Assembly: GCA_016125355.1 (NCBI GenBank) | Contig: WGLX01000038.1 | Span: 1 to 64,000, forward strand | Source of the DNA: Actinomycetales bacterium | GTDB lineage: Bacteria > Actinomycetota > Actinomycetes > S36-B12 | Direction: 5' to 3' | Length of the DNA stretch: 64,000 bases | Shown: piece by piece, positions 38,158 to 45,956 of the stretch | Layout of the letters: each line of letters begins with the position of its first letter | Numbering within the stretch: the stretch's first letter is position 1 | Notes under the pieces: generated by a model | Database searches by the model: none | What the model was told of the DNA's origin: nothing | The model's input: only the letters and a program-made list of their open reading frames with translations | Program-made: the position numbers and the translations under genes

Positions 38158-38453
38158 TGGCCGTGGCCTCGGATCTCGGTGGGACCCCGTCGGGGGTCCC
38201 ACCGGTCCTGGTCCTGGTGACCCCGGACTGCCCCGCGTGCGCGCGCGTGCCCGAGATCGTCGAGGGCGTCAGGCGCCGGCTTCCCGACGCACGGGTGACC
38301 GTTCTGGATGTCTCCGCGCAGGATGTCCCCGACGGCGTGCCGTTCGTCGGCACGCCCACGTACATCGTCGAGGACCGGATCGTGTCCCTCGGGAACCCCG
38401 ATCCCGACGACCTCGCCCTCCTCATCGAGGGCTGGCGCAACCGTGATGGATAA
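38157..38453 (+). CDS. Thioredoxin-like protein with CPAC motif
   Basis: A 98-residue thioredoxin-fold protein with LVLVTPDCPACARV near residues 18-32 and a cis-Pro segment FVGTPTYIVED near 70. The CxxC motif makes it a candidate disulfide reductase or sensor. It overlaps both its neighbours: ATG within the TGA of the membrane protein gene, and its end over the start of the Crp/Fnr gene. The three genes form one operon. Confidence 0.78.
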   Translation: MAVASDLGGTPSGVPPVLVLVTPDCPACARVPEIVEGVRRRLPDARVTVLDVSAQDVPDGVPFVGTPTYIVEDRIVSLGNPDPDDLALLIEGWRNRDG

Positions 38454-39192
38454 GGCCTACCCTGCAGGCGTGCAGGCATGGACGGATCCGGCTCGCGTGT
38501 GGCGGTTGTCGGAGTTCGACATCTTCCGCGACCTGTCGCCTGAGGAGATGGACGGCATCGCCCGCTCCGCGCCGATGCGCGAGGTGAGCCTGGGCACTCT
38601 GCTCATCTCTCCCGGCCAGGCCAGTGAGGTGCTGTTCATCCTCAAGAAGGGGCGGGTGCGGCTGTACCGACTCGGCCCCGACGGCCGCAGCCTGACCACG
38701 GCCATCATCGAAGCCGGCCAGCTGTTCGGGGAGATGCTGGCACTCGGGCAGCAGATGGACGACGCATACGCCGAAGCGCTCGACCGGTGCGTCGTCTGCG
38801 TGATGAGTCGCGAGGACGTGCACCGGCTGATGCTGTCCGACCCACGGATCGCTTCGCGCATCGCCGAGTCGCTCGGCGCCCGTGTCGCCGAGCTCGAGCG
38901 CCGGCTCGGCGACACAGTCCTGAAGTCCGTCCCCGCCCGCATCGCCTCGGCCCTCGCCGCCATGGCCGGCAGCGGCCGCGCCGACGTGCGGCTGACGCAC
39001 GAGCAACTGGCCGACCTCGTCGGAACCTCCCGAGAGACAACGACCAAGGTGCTCGGCGACCTGAAGGATCGAGGCCTGGTCAACCTCCGACGTGGCCGGA
39101 TCACCGTCATCGACCCGAATGGGCTGCGCCAGGTGTCCGAGATCGACTCCCTCACGCCGGTGACCGGCGGGCCTCGCGTTCACCTGGACTGA
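38446..39192 (+). CDS. Crp/Fnr family transcriptional regulator
   Basis: The 248-residue protein has an N-terminal cyclic-nucleotide-binding beta barrel (about residues 28-140, with GQLFGEMLALG), a dimerisation helix and a C-terminal winged helix-turn-helix with LTHEQLADLVGTSRETTTKVL. The Fe-S cysteine cluster of FNR is absent. Two Cys (CVVC) lie in the effector domain near residue 109 and might be redox-active. ATG 38446 overlaps the thioredoxin-like gene by 8 nt. The operator at 37606 suggests that it controls its own operon. Confidence 0.87.
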   Translation: MDKAYPAGVQAWTDPARVWRLSEFDIFRDLSPEEMDGIARSAPMREVSLGTLLISPGQASEVLFILKKGRVRLYRLGPDGRSLTTAIIEAGQLFGEMLALGQQMDDAYAEALDRCVVCVMSREDVHRLMLSDPRIASRIAESLGARVAELERRLGDTVLKSVPARIASALAAMAGSGRADVRLTHEQLADLVGTSRETTTKVLGDLKDRGLVNLRRGRITVIDPNGLRQVSEIDSLTPVTGGPRVHLD

Positions 39193-39206
39193 GCCTGCAA
39201 TACGGC

Positions 39207-39237
39207 GGGAATGACACGAGCAGACCGACGTGTTCCC
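39207..39237 (+). promoter_or_regulatory. SigR-type ECF promoter, site 1 (mycoredoxin)
   Basis: GGGAAT (39207-39212), 17-nt spacer, GTGTTCCC (39230-39237). It ends 27 nt before the mycoredoxin start. It follows the same pattern as eight other sites in the island. SigR/SigH-type factors recognise GGAAT and GTT separated by 18-19 nt, which this fits. Confidence 0.72.
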
Positions 39238-39264
39238 CAAGCAACAACACGACCTGGAGGACAC

Positions 39265-39510
39265 ATGAGCACATCGGAACTGACGGTCTACAGCACCCAG
39301 TGGTGCGGGTTCTGCCAGCGGCTGAAGGTCCAGCTCGATCGGGCGGGAGTGGGGTACGCCGACATCGACATCGAGCGCGACGAATCGGCCGCGCAGTTCG
39401 TCGCGTCCGTCAACGGGGGAAACCAGACGGTCCCGACCGTCGTCCTGCCCGACGGCACCACCTTGACCAATCCTCCTATCGGCGCAGTCCTCGCCGCACT
39501 GGCTGCTTGA
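39265..39510 (+). CDS. mrx: Mycoredoxin / glutaredoxin-like protein
   Basis: An 81-residue glutaredoxin-fold protein with the active site YSTQWCGFCQRLK near residues 9-21 and TVPTVVLPDGT near 56-66 carrying the cis-Pro. Mycoredoxins of this size reduce mycothiol mixed disulfides. CGFC is close to the usual CGYC. ATG 39265 has CTGGAGG upstream. Placement behind a SigR-type promoter fits a thiol-stress role, as with mrx genes in Streptomyces and mycobacteria. Confidence 0.88.
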   Translation: MSTSELTVYSTQWCGFCQRLKVQLDRAGVGYADIDIERDESAAQFVASVNGGNQTVPTVVLPDGTTLTNPPIGAVLAALAA

Positions 39511-39547
39511 GTTCGGCGTCAGGAAAGATGGTTGTTGAGGTGACGTG

Positions 39548-39856
39548 ATGCTGATCGAGTTGCTCTACTTCGACGACTGCCCGAACTGGACGCTGGCAAG
39601 GGATCGGCTCACTCAGGCACTCAAGGGGTTGGACGATGCCGACGTGAGCATCGAACTGCTGCAGATCACTAGCGAGGACCAAGCCCAAACCGAGCGGTTC
39701 GCAGGCAGCCCGACGATCCGCATCGATGGTGCCGATCCCTTCGCCCACGAGTCGCCTCAGTACGGCCTCGCGTGCCGTCTCTACGCGACTCCTGACGGAG
39801 TCGACGGCGCGCCATCTCTCGAGCAGCTGGTGGAAGTGCTCAAGCCTGCGCGGTGA
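39548..39856 (+). CDS. Thioredoxin-like protein of unknown function
   Basis: A 102-residue protein beginning LIELLYFDDCPNWTLARDRL, with a single Cys in the DCPNW position and GSPTIRIDGADPF later, then GLACRLY. This pattern is common in small thioredoxin-fold proteins often encoded near metal or thiol genes. One Cys remains at the active-site position, so a monothiol or binding role is likely. It probably shares the mycoredoxin promoter. Its 3' end overlaps the convergent nitroreductase gene by 17 nt. Confidence 0.72.
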   Translation: MLIELLYFDDCPNWTLARDRLTQALKGLDDADVSIELLQITSEDQAQTERFAGSPTIRIDGADPFAHESPQYGLACRLYATPDGVDGAPSLEQLVEVLKPAR

Positions 39857-40520
39857 CCTCCACGAGCGCCTCGGACAGCGGCTTGCGCACCAAGTCGGGG
39901 ACTTCGCAGTTCACTGCCGGGTAGCCGACCGGGAACAGGATGTACGGGCGCTCGGTAGACGGGCGATCGAGGATCTCGGTGAGGAAGGCCATCGGATTCG
40001 GCGTGTGCGTCAGCGTGGCGAGTCCCATCGTGTGCAGGCTCGCGATGAACAGGCCGCAGGCGATCCCCACGGACTCGTTCACGTAGTAGTTCTTGCGGAT
40101 GCCGCCGTCGGGCATGCCCGTCGATTTCTGCGCGAACGCGACGACGATCCACGGCACGACCTCCAGGAAGCCCTTGTCCGAGGTGGTGCCCAGCGGGGCG
40201 ATCGCCTCGCGCCAGGCGTCGGGGAGTCGACCGCCCTCGTAGTTCTCGCGCTCCTCCTCCTCGGCGGCCAGCCTGATGCGGTGCTTGATGATCGGGTCCG
40301 TCGTCGCCACGAAGGTCCAGGGCTGCTGGTGGGCGCCGCTGGGCGCGGTGTTGGCCGTCGCCACTGCCGTCTCGATGATTTCGCGCGGCACGGGGTCGTC
40401 GGAGAACATCCGTACGCTTCTGCGCCCCTCCATGAGATCGTGGAACGCGCGACCGCGGGCCAGGCCGTCGTCTGCGGGAATGCGTGGTGGGGAGTACCTC
40501 ATGCACTCAGCGAACCTCAT
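39840..40520 (-). CDS. Nitroreductase family flavoprotein
   Basis: The 226-residue FMN protein has RRSVRMFSDDPVPREIIE near residues 34-51 and ANTAPSGAHQQPWTFV near 57-72, the FMN phosphate and ring contacts of the nitroreductase family, and NESVGIACGLFIASLHTMGL. It could reduce nitro groups, quinones or an iodotyrosine-like substrate using NAD(P)H. ATG 40520 overlaps the flavoprotein gene upstream by 14 nt. It ends the operon driven by site 2. Confidence 0.85.
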   Translation of the reverse strand: MRFAECMRYSPPRIPADDGLARGRAFHDLMEGRRSVRMFSDDPVPREIIETAVATANTAPSGAHQQPWTFVATTDPIIKHRIRLAAEEEERENYEGGRLPDAWREAIAPLGTTSDKGFLEVVPWIVVAFAQKSTGMPDGGIRKNYYVNESVGIACGLFIASLHTMGLATLTHTPNPMAFLTEILDRPSTERPYILFPVGYPAVNCEVPDLVRKPLSEALVEVTAQA

Positions 40521-41988
40521 TGGTGCGCCACCTGGCGAGTGATCGGAGCCATTGGGTGGCTCTCCGCATTCCCGGTGATGCCAGGCCCTCCTGCACGTCG
40601 GCGATAGCGGCATTCCACGGGCCGTCGGCGTATGTGGGGTAGGGGTGGATGGTGCCGGCCAGGTCGCGCGTGCGCAGTCCGCGGCGCACCGCGAGCGTCA
40701 GCTCGGCCAGGGACTCGCCGGCCCGGGGCCCGACCACGGTGGCGCCGATGATGCGACGGCGTCGATCGACGGTCAGGCGTGCGAACCCTTCGGTCCGACC
40801 CTCCGTGACGGCCCGGTCCACCTCGCCATGTGTGCGCGTGATCCGACGGCCCCCGGTGGGGGCGGACGTCGGGTCGGTGGGCTGACCGACGGCGGCGACC
40901 TCGGGGTCGGTGAAGGTCACGCGTGGCACGGTGGCGGGGTCGATGCGTCGACGCAGGCCGAGCACTGCGTTGCTTGCGGCGAGGCTGCCGTGGACGCCGG
41001 CGACGTGAGTGAACTGCGGATGCCCGGTGAGGTCGCCGGCGGCCCAGATGCGGTTGCTGGTCGTGCGCAGGGAGCTGTCGACGACGACGAAGCCGCGCTC
41101 GTCGAGGCGCACACCGGCGAGGTCCAGCCCGAGGTCCTGCGTGTTGGGCGTGCGCCCGACAGCGACGAGGAGGCGGTCGAAGGCGACCTCGGATGTGTCC
41201 TGTCCATGACTGAGCACGAGGGTGCCCTTGCCCTCGCTGACGGGCGTGACGGCAGTTGCTCGATGTTCGATGAGGATGGTGATCCCGTCCGATTCCAGGG
41301 ACGCGTGGATGATGGCAGCCGCATCCGCATCCTCGCGCGGCAGTATCCGGGGCAGTCCCTCGACGATCGTGACGGTCGCACCGAGCCGCGCGAAGGCCTG
41401 GCCGAGCTCGCAGCCGATGCTCCCGCCGCCGAGGACGACGAGGCGCTCAGGCAGCGTCGTCAACTCCCAGAGCGAGTCGGAGGTGAGGTAGTCGATCGAC
41501 TCCAGTCCGGCAATGGGGGGAACGGTGGGCCGAGCCCCGGTGGCCAGCAGGGCCCGACGGTAGGGGACAGTCACGCCGTCGACGTCGAGCAGGCCACCGG
41601 CGACGAAGCGGGCTCGACCCTGCAGCACGGTGATGCCCGCGTCAGTGAGCGTCGGGATGGAGTCCGTCGGCTCGATGTCGACAATCGCCTGTTGCACCCT
41701 CGCCATCACCGCGCCGAAATCGACGTGGACCGACCCGACAGCGATCCCGAACCGGCCCGCGTCCCGCGCGGTGGCGGCGACGTCCGCGCTCGCGATCAGT
41801 GCCTTGCTGGGCACGCACCCGGTCCACAGGCAGTCACCGCCAGGCCGACCGCGCTCGATCAGGATGACGGAGGCGCCCAGGCTGGCCGCCGTCTTGGCCC
41901 CGACGATGCCGGCGCTGCCGCCGCCCACGACGGCCAGGTCGAAGCCGGTCCCTCGGCCGGCGTGAGTGGCTTGCGCTCGTCCGCTCAT
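40507..41988 (-). CDS. Pyridine nucleotide-disulfide oxidoreductase, MerA-like
   Basis: A 493-residue FAD/NAD(P) disulfide reductase. The FAD site VVGGGSAGIVGAKTA near residue 22, the redox pair GGDCLWTGCVPSK, the NAD site VVLGGGSIGCELGQ, the second FAD site IWAAGDLTG and the dimer domain with IHPYPTYAD are present. It lacks an N-terminal metal-binding domain and the C-terminal Cys pair of mercuric reductase, so a low-molecular-weight disulfide is a likelier substrate. ATG 41988 overlaps the stop of the anti-sigma gene (ATGA). The His-x-Pro motif near the C-terminus matches the family base. Confidence 0.87.
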   Translation of the reverse strand: MSGRAQATHAGRGTGFDLAVVGGGSAGIVGAKTAASLGASVILIERGRPGGDCLWTGCVPSKALIASADVAATARDAGRFGIAVGSVHVDFGAVMARVQQAIVDIEPTDSIPTLTDAGITVLQGRARFVAGGLLDVDGVTVPYRRALLATGARPTVPPIAGLESIDYLTSDSLWELTTLPERLVVLGGGSIGCELGQAFARLGATVTIVEGLPRILPREDADAAAIIHASLESDGITILIEHRATAVTPVSEGKGTLVLSHGQDTSEVAFDRLLVAVGRTPNTQDLGLDLAGVRLDERGFVVVDSSLRTTSNRIWAAGDLTGHPQFTHVAGVHGSLAASNAVLGLRRRIDPATVPRVTFTDPEVAAVGQPTDPTSAPTGGRRITRTHGEVDRAVTEGRTEGFARLTVDRRRRIIGATVVGPRAGESLAELTLAVRRGLRTRDLAGTIHPYPTYADGPWNAAIADVQEGLASPGMRRATQWLRSLARWRTNEVR

Positions 41989-42260
41989 GGCCGTCCCTCG
42001 TCCGTTGCACGTGTGGCTTGCGCGCGTACGCGTGCAACGGTGTCGGGATCCGGTGCCGTCAGGGGCCGGAGGCGGCTCAGGAGTCGGGCTAGGCTCCGGT
42101 ACTCCGACGCGGACTCCTGGCAGATGCGGCACTCAGCGAGGTGTGACTGCAGCCGTGTCACCTCAGCGTCGGAGAGGGCGGCCGTCGGGTCCGCATCCAG
42201 ATAGCGCTGCAGTCGTCGAGATGCCCAGTGGCACCTGAGGAGCTCCCGCACGGTTCGCAC
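41985..42260 (-). CDS. Zinc-type anti-sigma factor (second, unpaired copy)
   Basis: A 91-residue protein with the anti-sigma ZAS pattern: Cys10, then HLAECRIC with His40, Cys44 and Cys47, the HxxxCxxC zinc site that opens on oxidation in RsrA. It aligns without gaps with the protein at 45953-46234 (RRLQRYLDADPTAALS against RNLQRFLDRDPSAPLS), and all four ligands keep the same positions. No sigma gene is adjacent. The GTG start lies 5 nt after the promoter octet of site 2, so it is made only when the sigma factor is active, a negative-feedback design. Confidence 0.8.
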   Translation of the reverse strand: MRTVRELLRCHWASRRLQRYLDADPTAALSDAEVTRLQSHLAECRICQESASEYRSLARLLSRLRPLTAPDPDTVARVRAQATRATDEGRP

Positions 42261-42265
42261 ATCGG

Positions 42266-42296
42266 GGAAACCCCGCGGCAGGCATCGATCCTTCCC
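42266..42296 (-). promoter_or_regulatory. SigR-type ECF promoter, site 2 (anti-sigma/reductase operon)
   Basis: On the minus strand GGGAAG (42296-42291), 17-nt spacer, GGGTTTCC (42273-42266), then 5 nt to the GTG at 42260. The message would be leaderless. It lies back to back with site 3, with 9 nt between the two -35 elements. Confidence 0.75.
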
Positions 42297-42305
42297 GTAC
42301 CCGTG

Positions 42306-42336
42306 GGGAATGTGAGCGACCGGACATCGGGTTATC
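42306..42336 (+). promoter_or_regulatory. SigR-type ECF promoter, site 3 (methyltransferase/sortase)
   Basis: GGGAAT (42306-42311), 17-nt spacer, GGGTTATC (42329-42336). The next gene starts at 42372 with its own ribosome site, leaving a leader of roughly 28 nt. Confidence 0.75.
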
Positions 42337-42371
42337 CGCATGAACACTGGATGCGACGGGAGGTGACGCTG

Positions 42372-43148
42372 GTGCCGCCTGGACTGGGTGAGGTCGGCTG
42401 GCAGAACTACCTGCTGGACTACCACCGCCAGCACCCCGGCATCACCGAGCAGGTCCTGCGCGGAGCCCCGCGCGCCGACGTCGGAACGGCCTATGACTGG
42501 CTTCGCTCGGCCATTCCTCCGAACCCCGGCCGAGTGATCGACCTCGCCTGCGGCAGCGCGCCGCTCCAGCCGCTCTTCACGGATGCTGACTCCTATCTCG
42601 GCTTCGACGTATCGGCAGAGGAACTGGCCACCGGCATCGCTCGCGGCCGTGGACCCCTGATCCGCGCTGACGCCCGCGACCTGCCGGTTGAGGACCACGG
42701 CGCCGACGTCGTTGTCTGCTCGATGGCGATCATGCTCATGGCGCCGGTGGAGGCGGCGCTGGCCGAAGTTGCTCGCATACTGCGGCCGGGAGGACGGTTC
42801 GTCTCGATCCGGCCGGTTGGCTGGCCAGCGCGATGGAGGGATCTGCGGGTGGCCGTCCCTCTGGTGCTCGGGCTGCGCCACCTGCCGGAGATGCCGCAGC
42901 GCTTCGGTCGTGGGAGGTTGGCCGCCCTCCTGGATCGGGCGGGGCTCGAGGTCGTGGCGGATCGGGCGCTTCGTTTCGCGCACCCGCTGGGGGATGAGCG
43001 TGATGCCTCCCTGGTGGTTGAGGCCCTCTACCTGCCGCACGTCGACCAGCAGCGCCGTCGCGCCGCAGCCGAGCGGCTGGCGGGCATCGCCCGCCCGGGG
43101 CGGGAGGTGCCGCTGGCGATCCGGCGCACGGTCGCGGTGCGGTCATGA
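42372..43148 (+). CDS. Class I SAM-dependent methyltransferase
   Basis: A 258-residue protein with motif I VIDLACGSAPLQPLF near residues 51-65, YLGFDVSAEELA for motif II, ADARDLPVEDHGADVVVCSMAIMLM around motif IV and a UbiE-like RPGGRFVSIRP. GTG 42372 is chosen because GGGAGG lies exactly 8 nt upstream. Other starts lie upstream. It is preceded by promoter site 3, and its stop overlaps the start of the sortase gene. Substrate unknown. A quinone or a small thiol is possible. Confidence 0.82.
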   Translation: MPPGLGEVGWQNYLLDYHRQHPGITEQVLRGAPRADVGTAYDWLRSAIPPNPGRVIDLACGSAPLQPLFTDADSYLGFDVSAEELATGIARGRGPLIRADARDLPVEDHGADVVVCSMAIMLMAPVEAALAEVARILRPGGRFVSIRPVGWPARWRDLRVAVPLVLGLRHLPEMPQRFGRGRLAALLDRAGLEVVADRALRFAHPLGDERDASLVVEALYLPHVDQQRRRAAAERLAGIARPGREVPLAIRRTVAVRS

Positions 43149-43825
43149 GGCGAGGCCGTTCCAGCATCCTCGTCCTGGGGGTGAGCGTGGCGATGCTCGG
43201 CGCCGGGGCCTGGCTGATCGTCGCATCGAGGGTCGACGCTGGGAACGCCGTGGTGACCTCGGTCGGCAGTCGCCCCAGGGCCCTGCCCTCACCCACGGAT
43301 CAGGGCACGGTCGCTGGATCATTGCGCAGGGCGCGATCCGCCTCGTCGGTACTGCCGGCCGCCGCTCCCGCGCCACCGGCGCGGATCGTGATCCCGGCGA
43401 TCGGCGTCGACACGGACATCGTCTATGTCGGGTTGGATCGAGCGCGCGCCGTCGAGGTGCCCGAGGACATCCGCGAGGTCGGGTGGTACCGCCATGCCGC
43501 AGCCCCGGGCAGTCGAACGGGATCTGCGGTTCTCGTGGCGCACCGCGATGGCCGCGCCCAGGGCCACGGTGTGTTCTAGGACCTCGGGCGCCTCGACGTC
43601 GGCGACCGCGTGCAGGTGACGACTCGAGACGGGTCCCTGCTCGGCTACCGCGTGGTGGCGCGCGAGTTCATCCAGAAGTCGGCGTTTGGCGATGCCGCTC
43701 CCGACCTGTTCGCGCTCGACGGGCAGGCGCGGCTGACGCTCATCAGTTGCGGCGGGTTCTACGACCCCAACGCGGGTGGCTACCAGGCGAATGTCGTCGT
43801 TACGGCCGTCCCCGAGGGGTCCTGA
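43145..43825 (+). pseudogene. Class E-like sortase gene interrupted by an in-frame amber codon
   Basis: The frame encodes an N-terminal membrane anchor (residues 6-27), a Pro/Ala linker and a sortase domain: VIPAIGVDTDIVYVG, VLVAHRDG with the catalytic His, and LTLISCGGFYDP with the catalytic Cys, ending NVVVTAVPE. At 43577-43579 a TAG stands between GVF and DLGRLDVGD, where sortases have an aromatic residue. Both halves stay in the same frame and look fully conserved. It is a nonsense mutation, a base error, or a read-through codon. ATG 43145 overlaps the methyltransferase stop. Confidence 0.8.
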
Positions 43826-43836
43826 CGTGCCGCCGG

Positions 43837-44712
43837 CTAACCGGTCTCCTCGCTCGTCCTGTTCCGCCGGCGCGAGGCCACGACGGCGATAGCCAAGCCG
43901 GCGGCGAGGACGCCTGCCGTCAACAGGACGGCGGTCGGGCCAAGGCCGCTCACCCAACGCGTGATCGCGCCCTGCAGCTCCAGCCCGGCGTTCACGAGTG
44001 GATCGTCGACGGTCTGGCCGGACAGGATGCGGATCTCGAACCAGCCGTACCACGTGACGTAGGCGCCAGCAATGACCAGCAGGACGCCACTCAATCGGGT
44101 GATCGTCGGTCCCGCGCGACGCATCCGGATGGCGACGCCCGCGCTGGACGTGGCGACGGCCAGAGCCAGGACGAGCACGACGGTGCCCATCCCGATCGCG
44201 TAGGCGACGAACGCGCCCATCGCGCTCAACCAGCTGGCTGCCCCGAGCGCCGTCGACGTCACGGCCAGGAAGGGCGCGATCGTGCAGGACAAGGACGCCA
44301 GCGCGAAGGTGACGCCGTAGCCGATCTGGGATCCCCAGCGGCGCGTGGGTCCGGTGCCCCGACCTGCGAGTCCGCGAATGGCGAGCGAGTGTCCAAGGAG
44401 CAGCCAGATGCCGAGCGCGATCAGGCTGACGCCCACGACGGCGGTGACGTAGGGGAGGAAGCGCTCGACCGACAGGGCCAAGGGAGTGACGACGGCGCCG
44501 AAGAGTCCGAAGACCGCCACGAAGCCGAGCGTCATTCCCGCGGAGAACCGCAGTGCGCGCACCATGGCTGCGCGACGTCCGCCGGTGGCTGCCTCGTCGG
44601 CAGTGCCGGCCACGAGCACGGTCAGGTAGGCCGGCAGCAAGGCGAATCCGCAGGGGTTGAAGGCCGCAACGGCCCCGGCGACAAGGGCGAGTGCGAGCAG
44701 ACCCCTATCCAT
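43837..44712 (-). CDS. ccdA: CcdA/DsbD-like membrane thiol electron transporter
   Basis: The 291-residue protein has seven to eight membrane helices and the two Cys motifs of CcdA: NPCGFALLPAYL near residues 19-30 and SLSCTIAPFL near 144-153. It carries reducing power from cytoplasmic thioredoxin across the membrane to exported thiol proteins. The gene lies 3 nt after the TlpA-like lipoprotein gene, its obvious partner, under promoter site 4. A cytochrome c maturation role is not required here. Confidence 0.9.
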   Translation of the reverse strand: MDRGLLALALVAGAVAAFNPCGFALLPAYLTVLVAGTADEAATGGRRAAMVRALRFSAGMTLGFVAVFGLFGAVVTPLALSVERFLPYVTAVVGVSLIALGIWLLLGHSLAIRGLAGRGTGPTRRWGSQIGYGVTFALASLSCTIAPFLAVTSTALGAASWLSAMGAFVAYAIGMGTVVLVLALAVATSSAGVAIRMRRAGPTITRLSGVLLVIAGAYVTWYGWFEIRILSGQTVDDPLVNAGLELQGAITRWVSGLGPTAVLLTAGVLAAGLAIAVVASRRRNRTSEETG

Positions 44713-44715
44713 CGG

Positions 44716-45315
44716 TCAGGTTGCGAGTAGCTGGTTGGCGACGTTACGCAGGTCGTTCTCCCCGAGTCCGCCCGTGAACTCCTGCGCCTCGCCGGACGGG
44801 GTGATGAACACGAACGACGGCTGCGCCACCACCCCGAAGCGGGCCCACAGTGATCCGTCGACATCGGCGAGGTGCGTGAAGCCGCCTGTCTTGGTCTCCG
44901 ATACGAACGCGCGCATGTCGTTCACCGGCCCGAGGCCGGCGATGCCGACGAACGTGACGCGGTCCTTGAACTCGGCCGCCACCTTGGCAACGTCCGGCGA
45001 CTCGGCGCGACACACGGTGCACCACGGTGCCCAGAACCAGATGACCACCGGCTTGCCGGCCAGCGCGGCGGCATCGAACGCCTGCCCGTCCACGGTCTTC
45101 GCTCTGAAGGCCAACGCCGTGGACACCGCCGGGCCGGCCTGCTCCGCCGCCGCCGATGGCGGGCCTGCGGGCGGGCTCGTGTCACTGAGGGCCGGGGCTG
45201 ATGCGGTCGGCGTGGTTGACGGGTCGGGAGCGGCGGCGCCGGTGGAGGAGCACGCGGCGAGCAGCAGGGCGGAGCCGGCCAACAGGGGGAGCGCGGTGCG
45301 CAGTCGAATGCTCAT
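44716..45315 (-). CDS. TlpA-like thioredoxin-domain lipoprotein
   Basis: A 199-residue exported protein with a lipobox LLAAC at residues 17-21, a Ser/Thr/Pro/Ala-rich linker to about residue 65, and a thioredoxin domain with WFWAPWCTVCRAESP near 93-107 and the cis-Pro in VAQPSFVFI. It should act as an extracytoplasmic thiol-disulfide reductase on the outer face of the membrane, reduced by the adjacent CcdA. Its ATG lies 5 nt after the promoter octet of site 4, so the transcript is leaderless. Confidence 0.9.
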   Translation of the reverse strand: MSIRLRTALPLLAGSALLLAACSSTGAAAPDPSTTPTASAPALSDTSPPAGPPSAAAEQAGPAVSTALAFRAKTVDGQAFDAAALAGKPVVIWFWAPWCTVCRAESPDVAKVAAEFKDRVTFVGIAGLGPVNDMRAFVSETKTGGFTHLADVDGSLWARFGVVAQPSFVFITPSGEAQEFTGGLGENDLRNVANQLLAT

Positions 45316-45320
45316 GCCGA

Positions 45321-45351
45321 GTCAACCCGATGAGCCGTGAGGCGCATTCCC
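45321..45351 (-). promoter_or_regulatory. SigR-type ECF promoter, site 4 (TlpA/CcdA)
   Basis: On the minus strand GGGAAT (45351-45346), 17-nt spacer, GGGTTGAC (45328-45321), then 5 nt to the ATG at 45315. It lies in the 83-nt gap between the tlpA-like gene and the divergent sigma gene. Confidence 0.75.
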
Positions 45352-45386
45352 GGTTTCGGCCCCGAGTTCGGCCGATGGGGGAGCGC

Positions 45387-45398
45387 CATAATGGTCAG
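45387..45398 (+). promoter_or_regulatory. Housekeeping leaderless promoter of the sigma gene
   Basis: CATAAT (45387-45392) is followed by 6 nt and the GTG start at 45399, the spacing expected if transcription begins at the start codon. No GGGAA-type element precedes the sigma gene on this strand, so it appears to be made constitutively, with control at the protein level. Confidence 0.55.
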
Positions 45399-45956
45399 GT
45401 GCAGCCGTCCGATGCCAGCCCGATGAGCGACGCCGCCCGTCGTGAGGCGTTCGCGCGACACGTGGAGCCGGAGATCCCTGTCCTGCTCCGGGTGGCTCGA
45501 ACGCTGACCGGTTCCGCAGCGGATGCCGAGGACCTCGTCCAGGAGACACTCATCCGCGCCTATCGCGCGATGGACCAGTTCGACGGGGCGCACCCGCGGG
45601 CCTGGCTGCTGACGATCCTGCGCAACACGGGGTCGAATCTGCGGCGTCGCACCCGACCGGACCTCGTTGAGGACTGGAATGCGCTGGCGGACCCCAAGCC
45701 CGCCTTCGGGGCAGAGCGACCCGAGACGCCGCAGGACGCCGTCCTCGTCGACGTGCTGGACGAGGAGCTCGAACGCGCCATCAACGCCCTCGATGCCAGG
45801 TTCCGCGCGGTGCTGGTGATGGTGGACGTCCACGGGCTGAGTTATGCAGAGTGCGCCGAGGCCCTGGGAATACCCGTGGGGACCGTCATGTCCCGGCTGA
45901 GCCGAGCCCGTGACCGCATGCGCAAGCACCTCAAGGCAACCGGGAGGCTGTCATGA
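45399..45956 (+). CDS. ECF sigma factor, SigR/SigH-like
   Basis: A 185-residue group IV sigma factor. Region 2 (about residues 20-90) includes SAADAEDLVQETLIRAYRA and AWLLTILRN. Region 4 (about 125-180) includes YAECAEALGIPVGTVMSRLSRAR for -35 binding. There is no region 3 and no C-terminal extension. The zinc anti-sigma gene overlaps its stop (ATGA). The surrounding thiol genes carry promoters of the SigR/SigH class (GGAAT and GTT), so this factor is the probable activator. The GTG at 45399 is set by the CATAAT box 6 nt upstream. Confidence 0.92.
   Translation: MQPSDASPMSDAARREAFARHVEPEIPVLLRVARTLTGSAADAEDLVQETLIRAYRAMDQFDGAHPRAWLLTILRNTGSNLRRRTRPDLVEDWNALADPKPAFGAERPETPQDAVLVDVLDEELERAINALDARFRAVLVMVDVHGLSYAECAEALGIPVGTVMSRLSRARDRMRKHLKATGRLS

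Noticed and set aside
40507-41988. Mercury resistance operon with mercuric reductase
   Set aside because: The C-terminal Cys pair and the N-terminal metal domain are absent, and no merR, merT, merP or merB is nearby.
43577-43579. Programmed pyrrolysine or suppressor decoding of TAG in the sortase
   Set aside because: No tRNA or pyl genes are visible and a single base change explains it. Mutation or read error is more likely.
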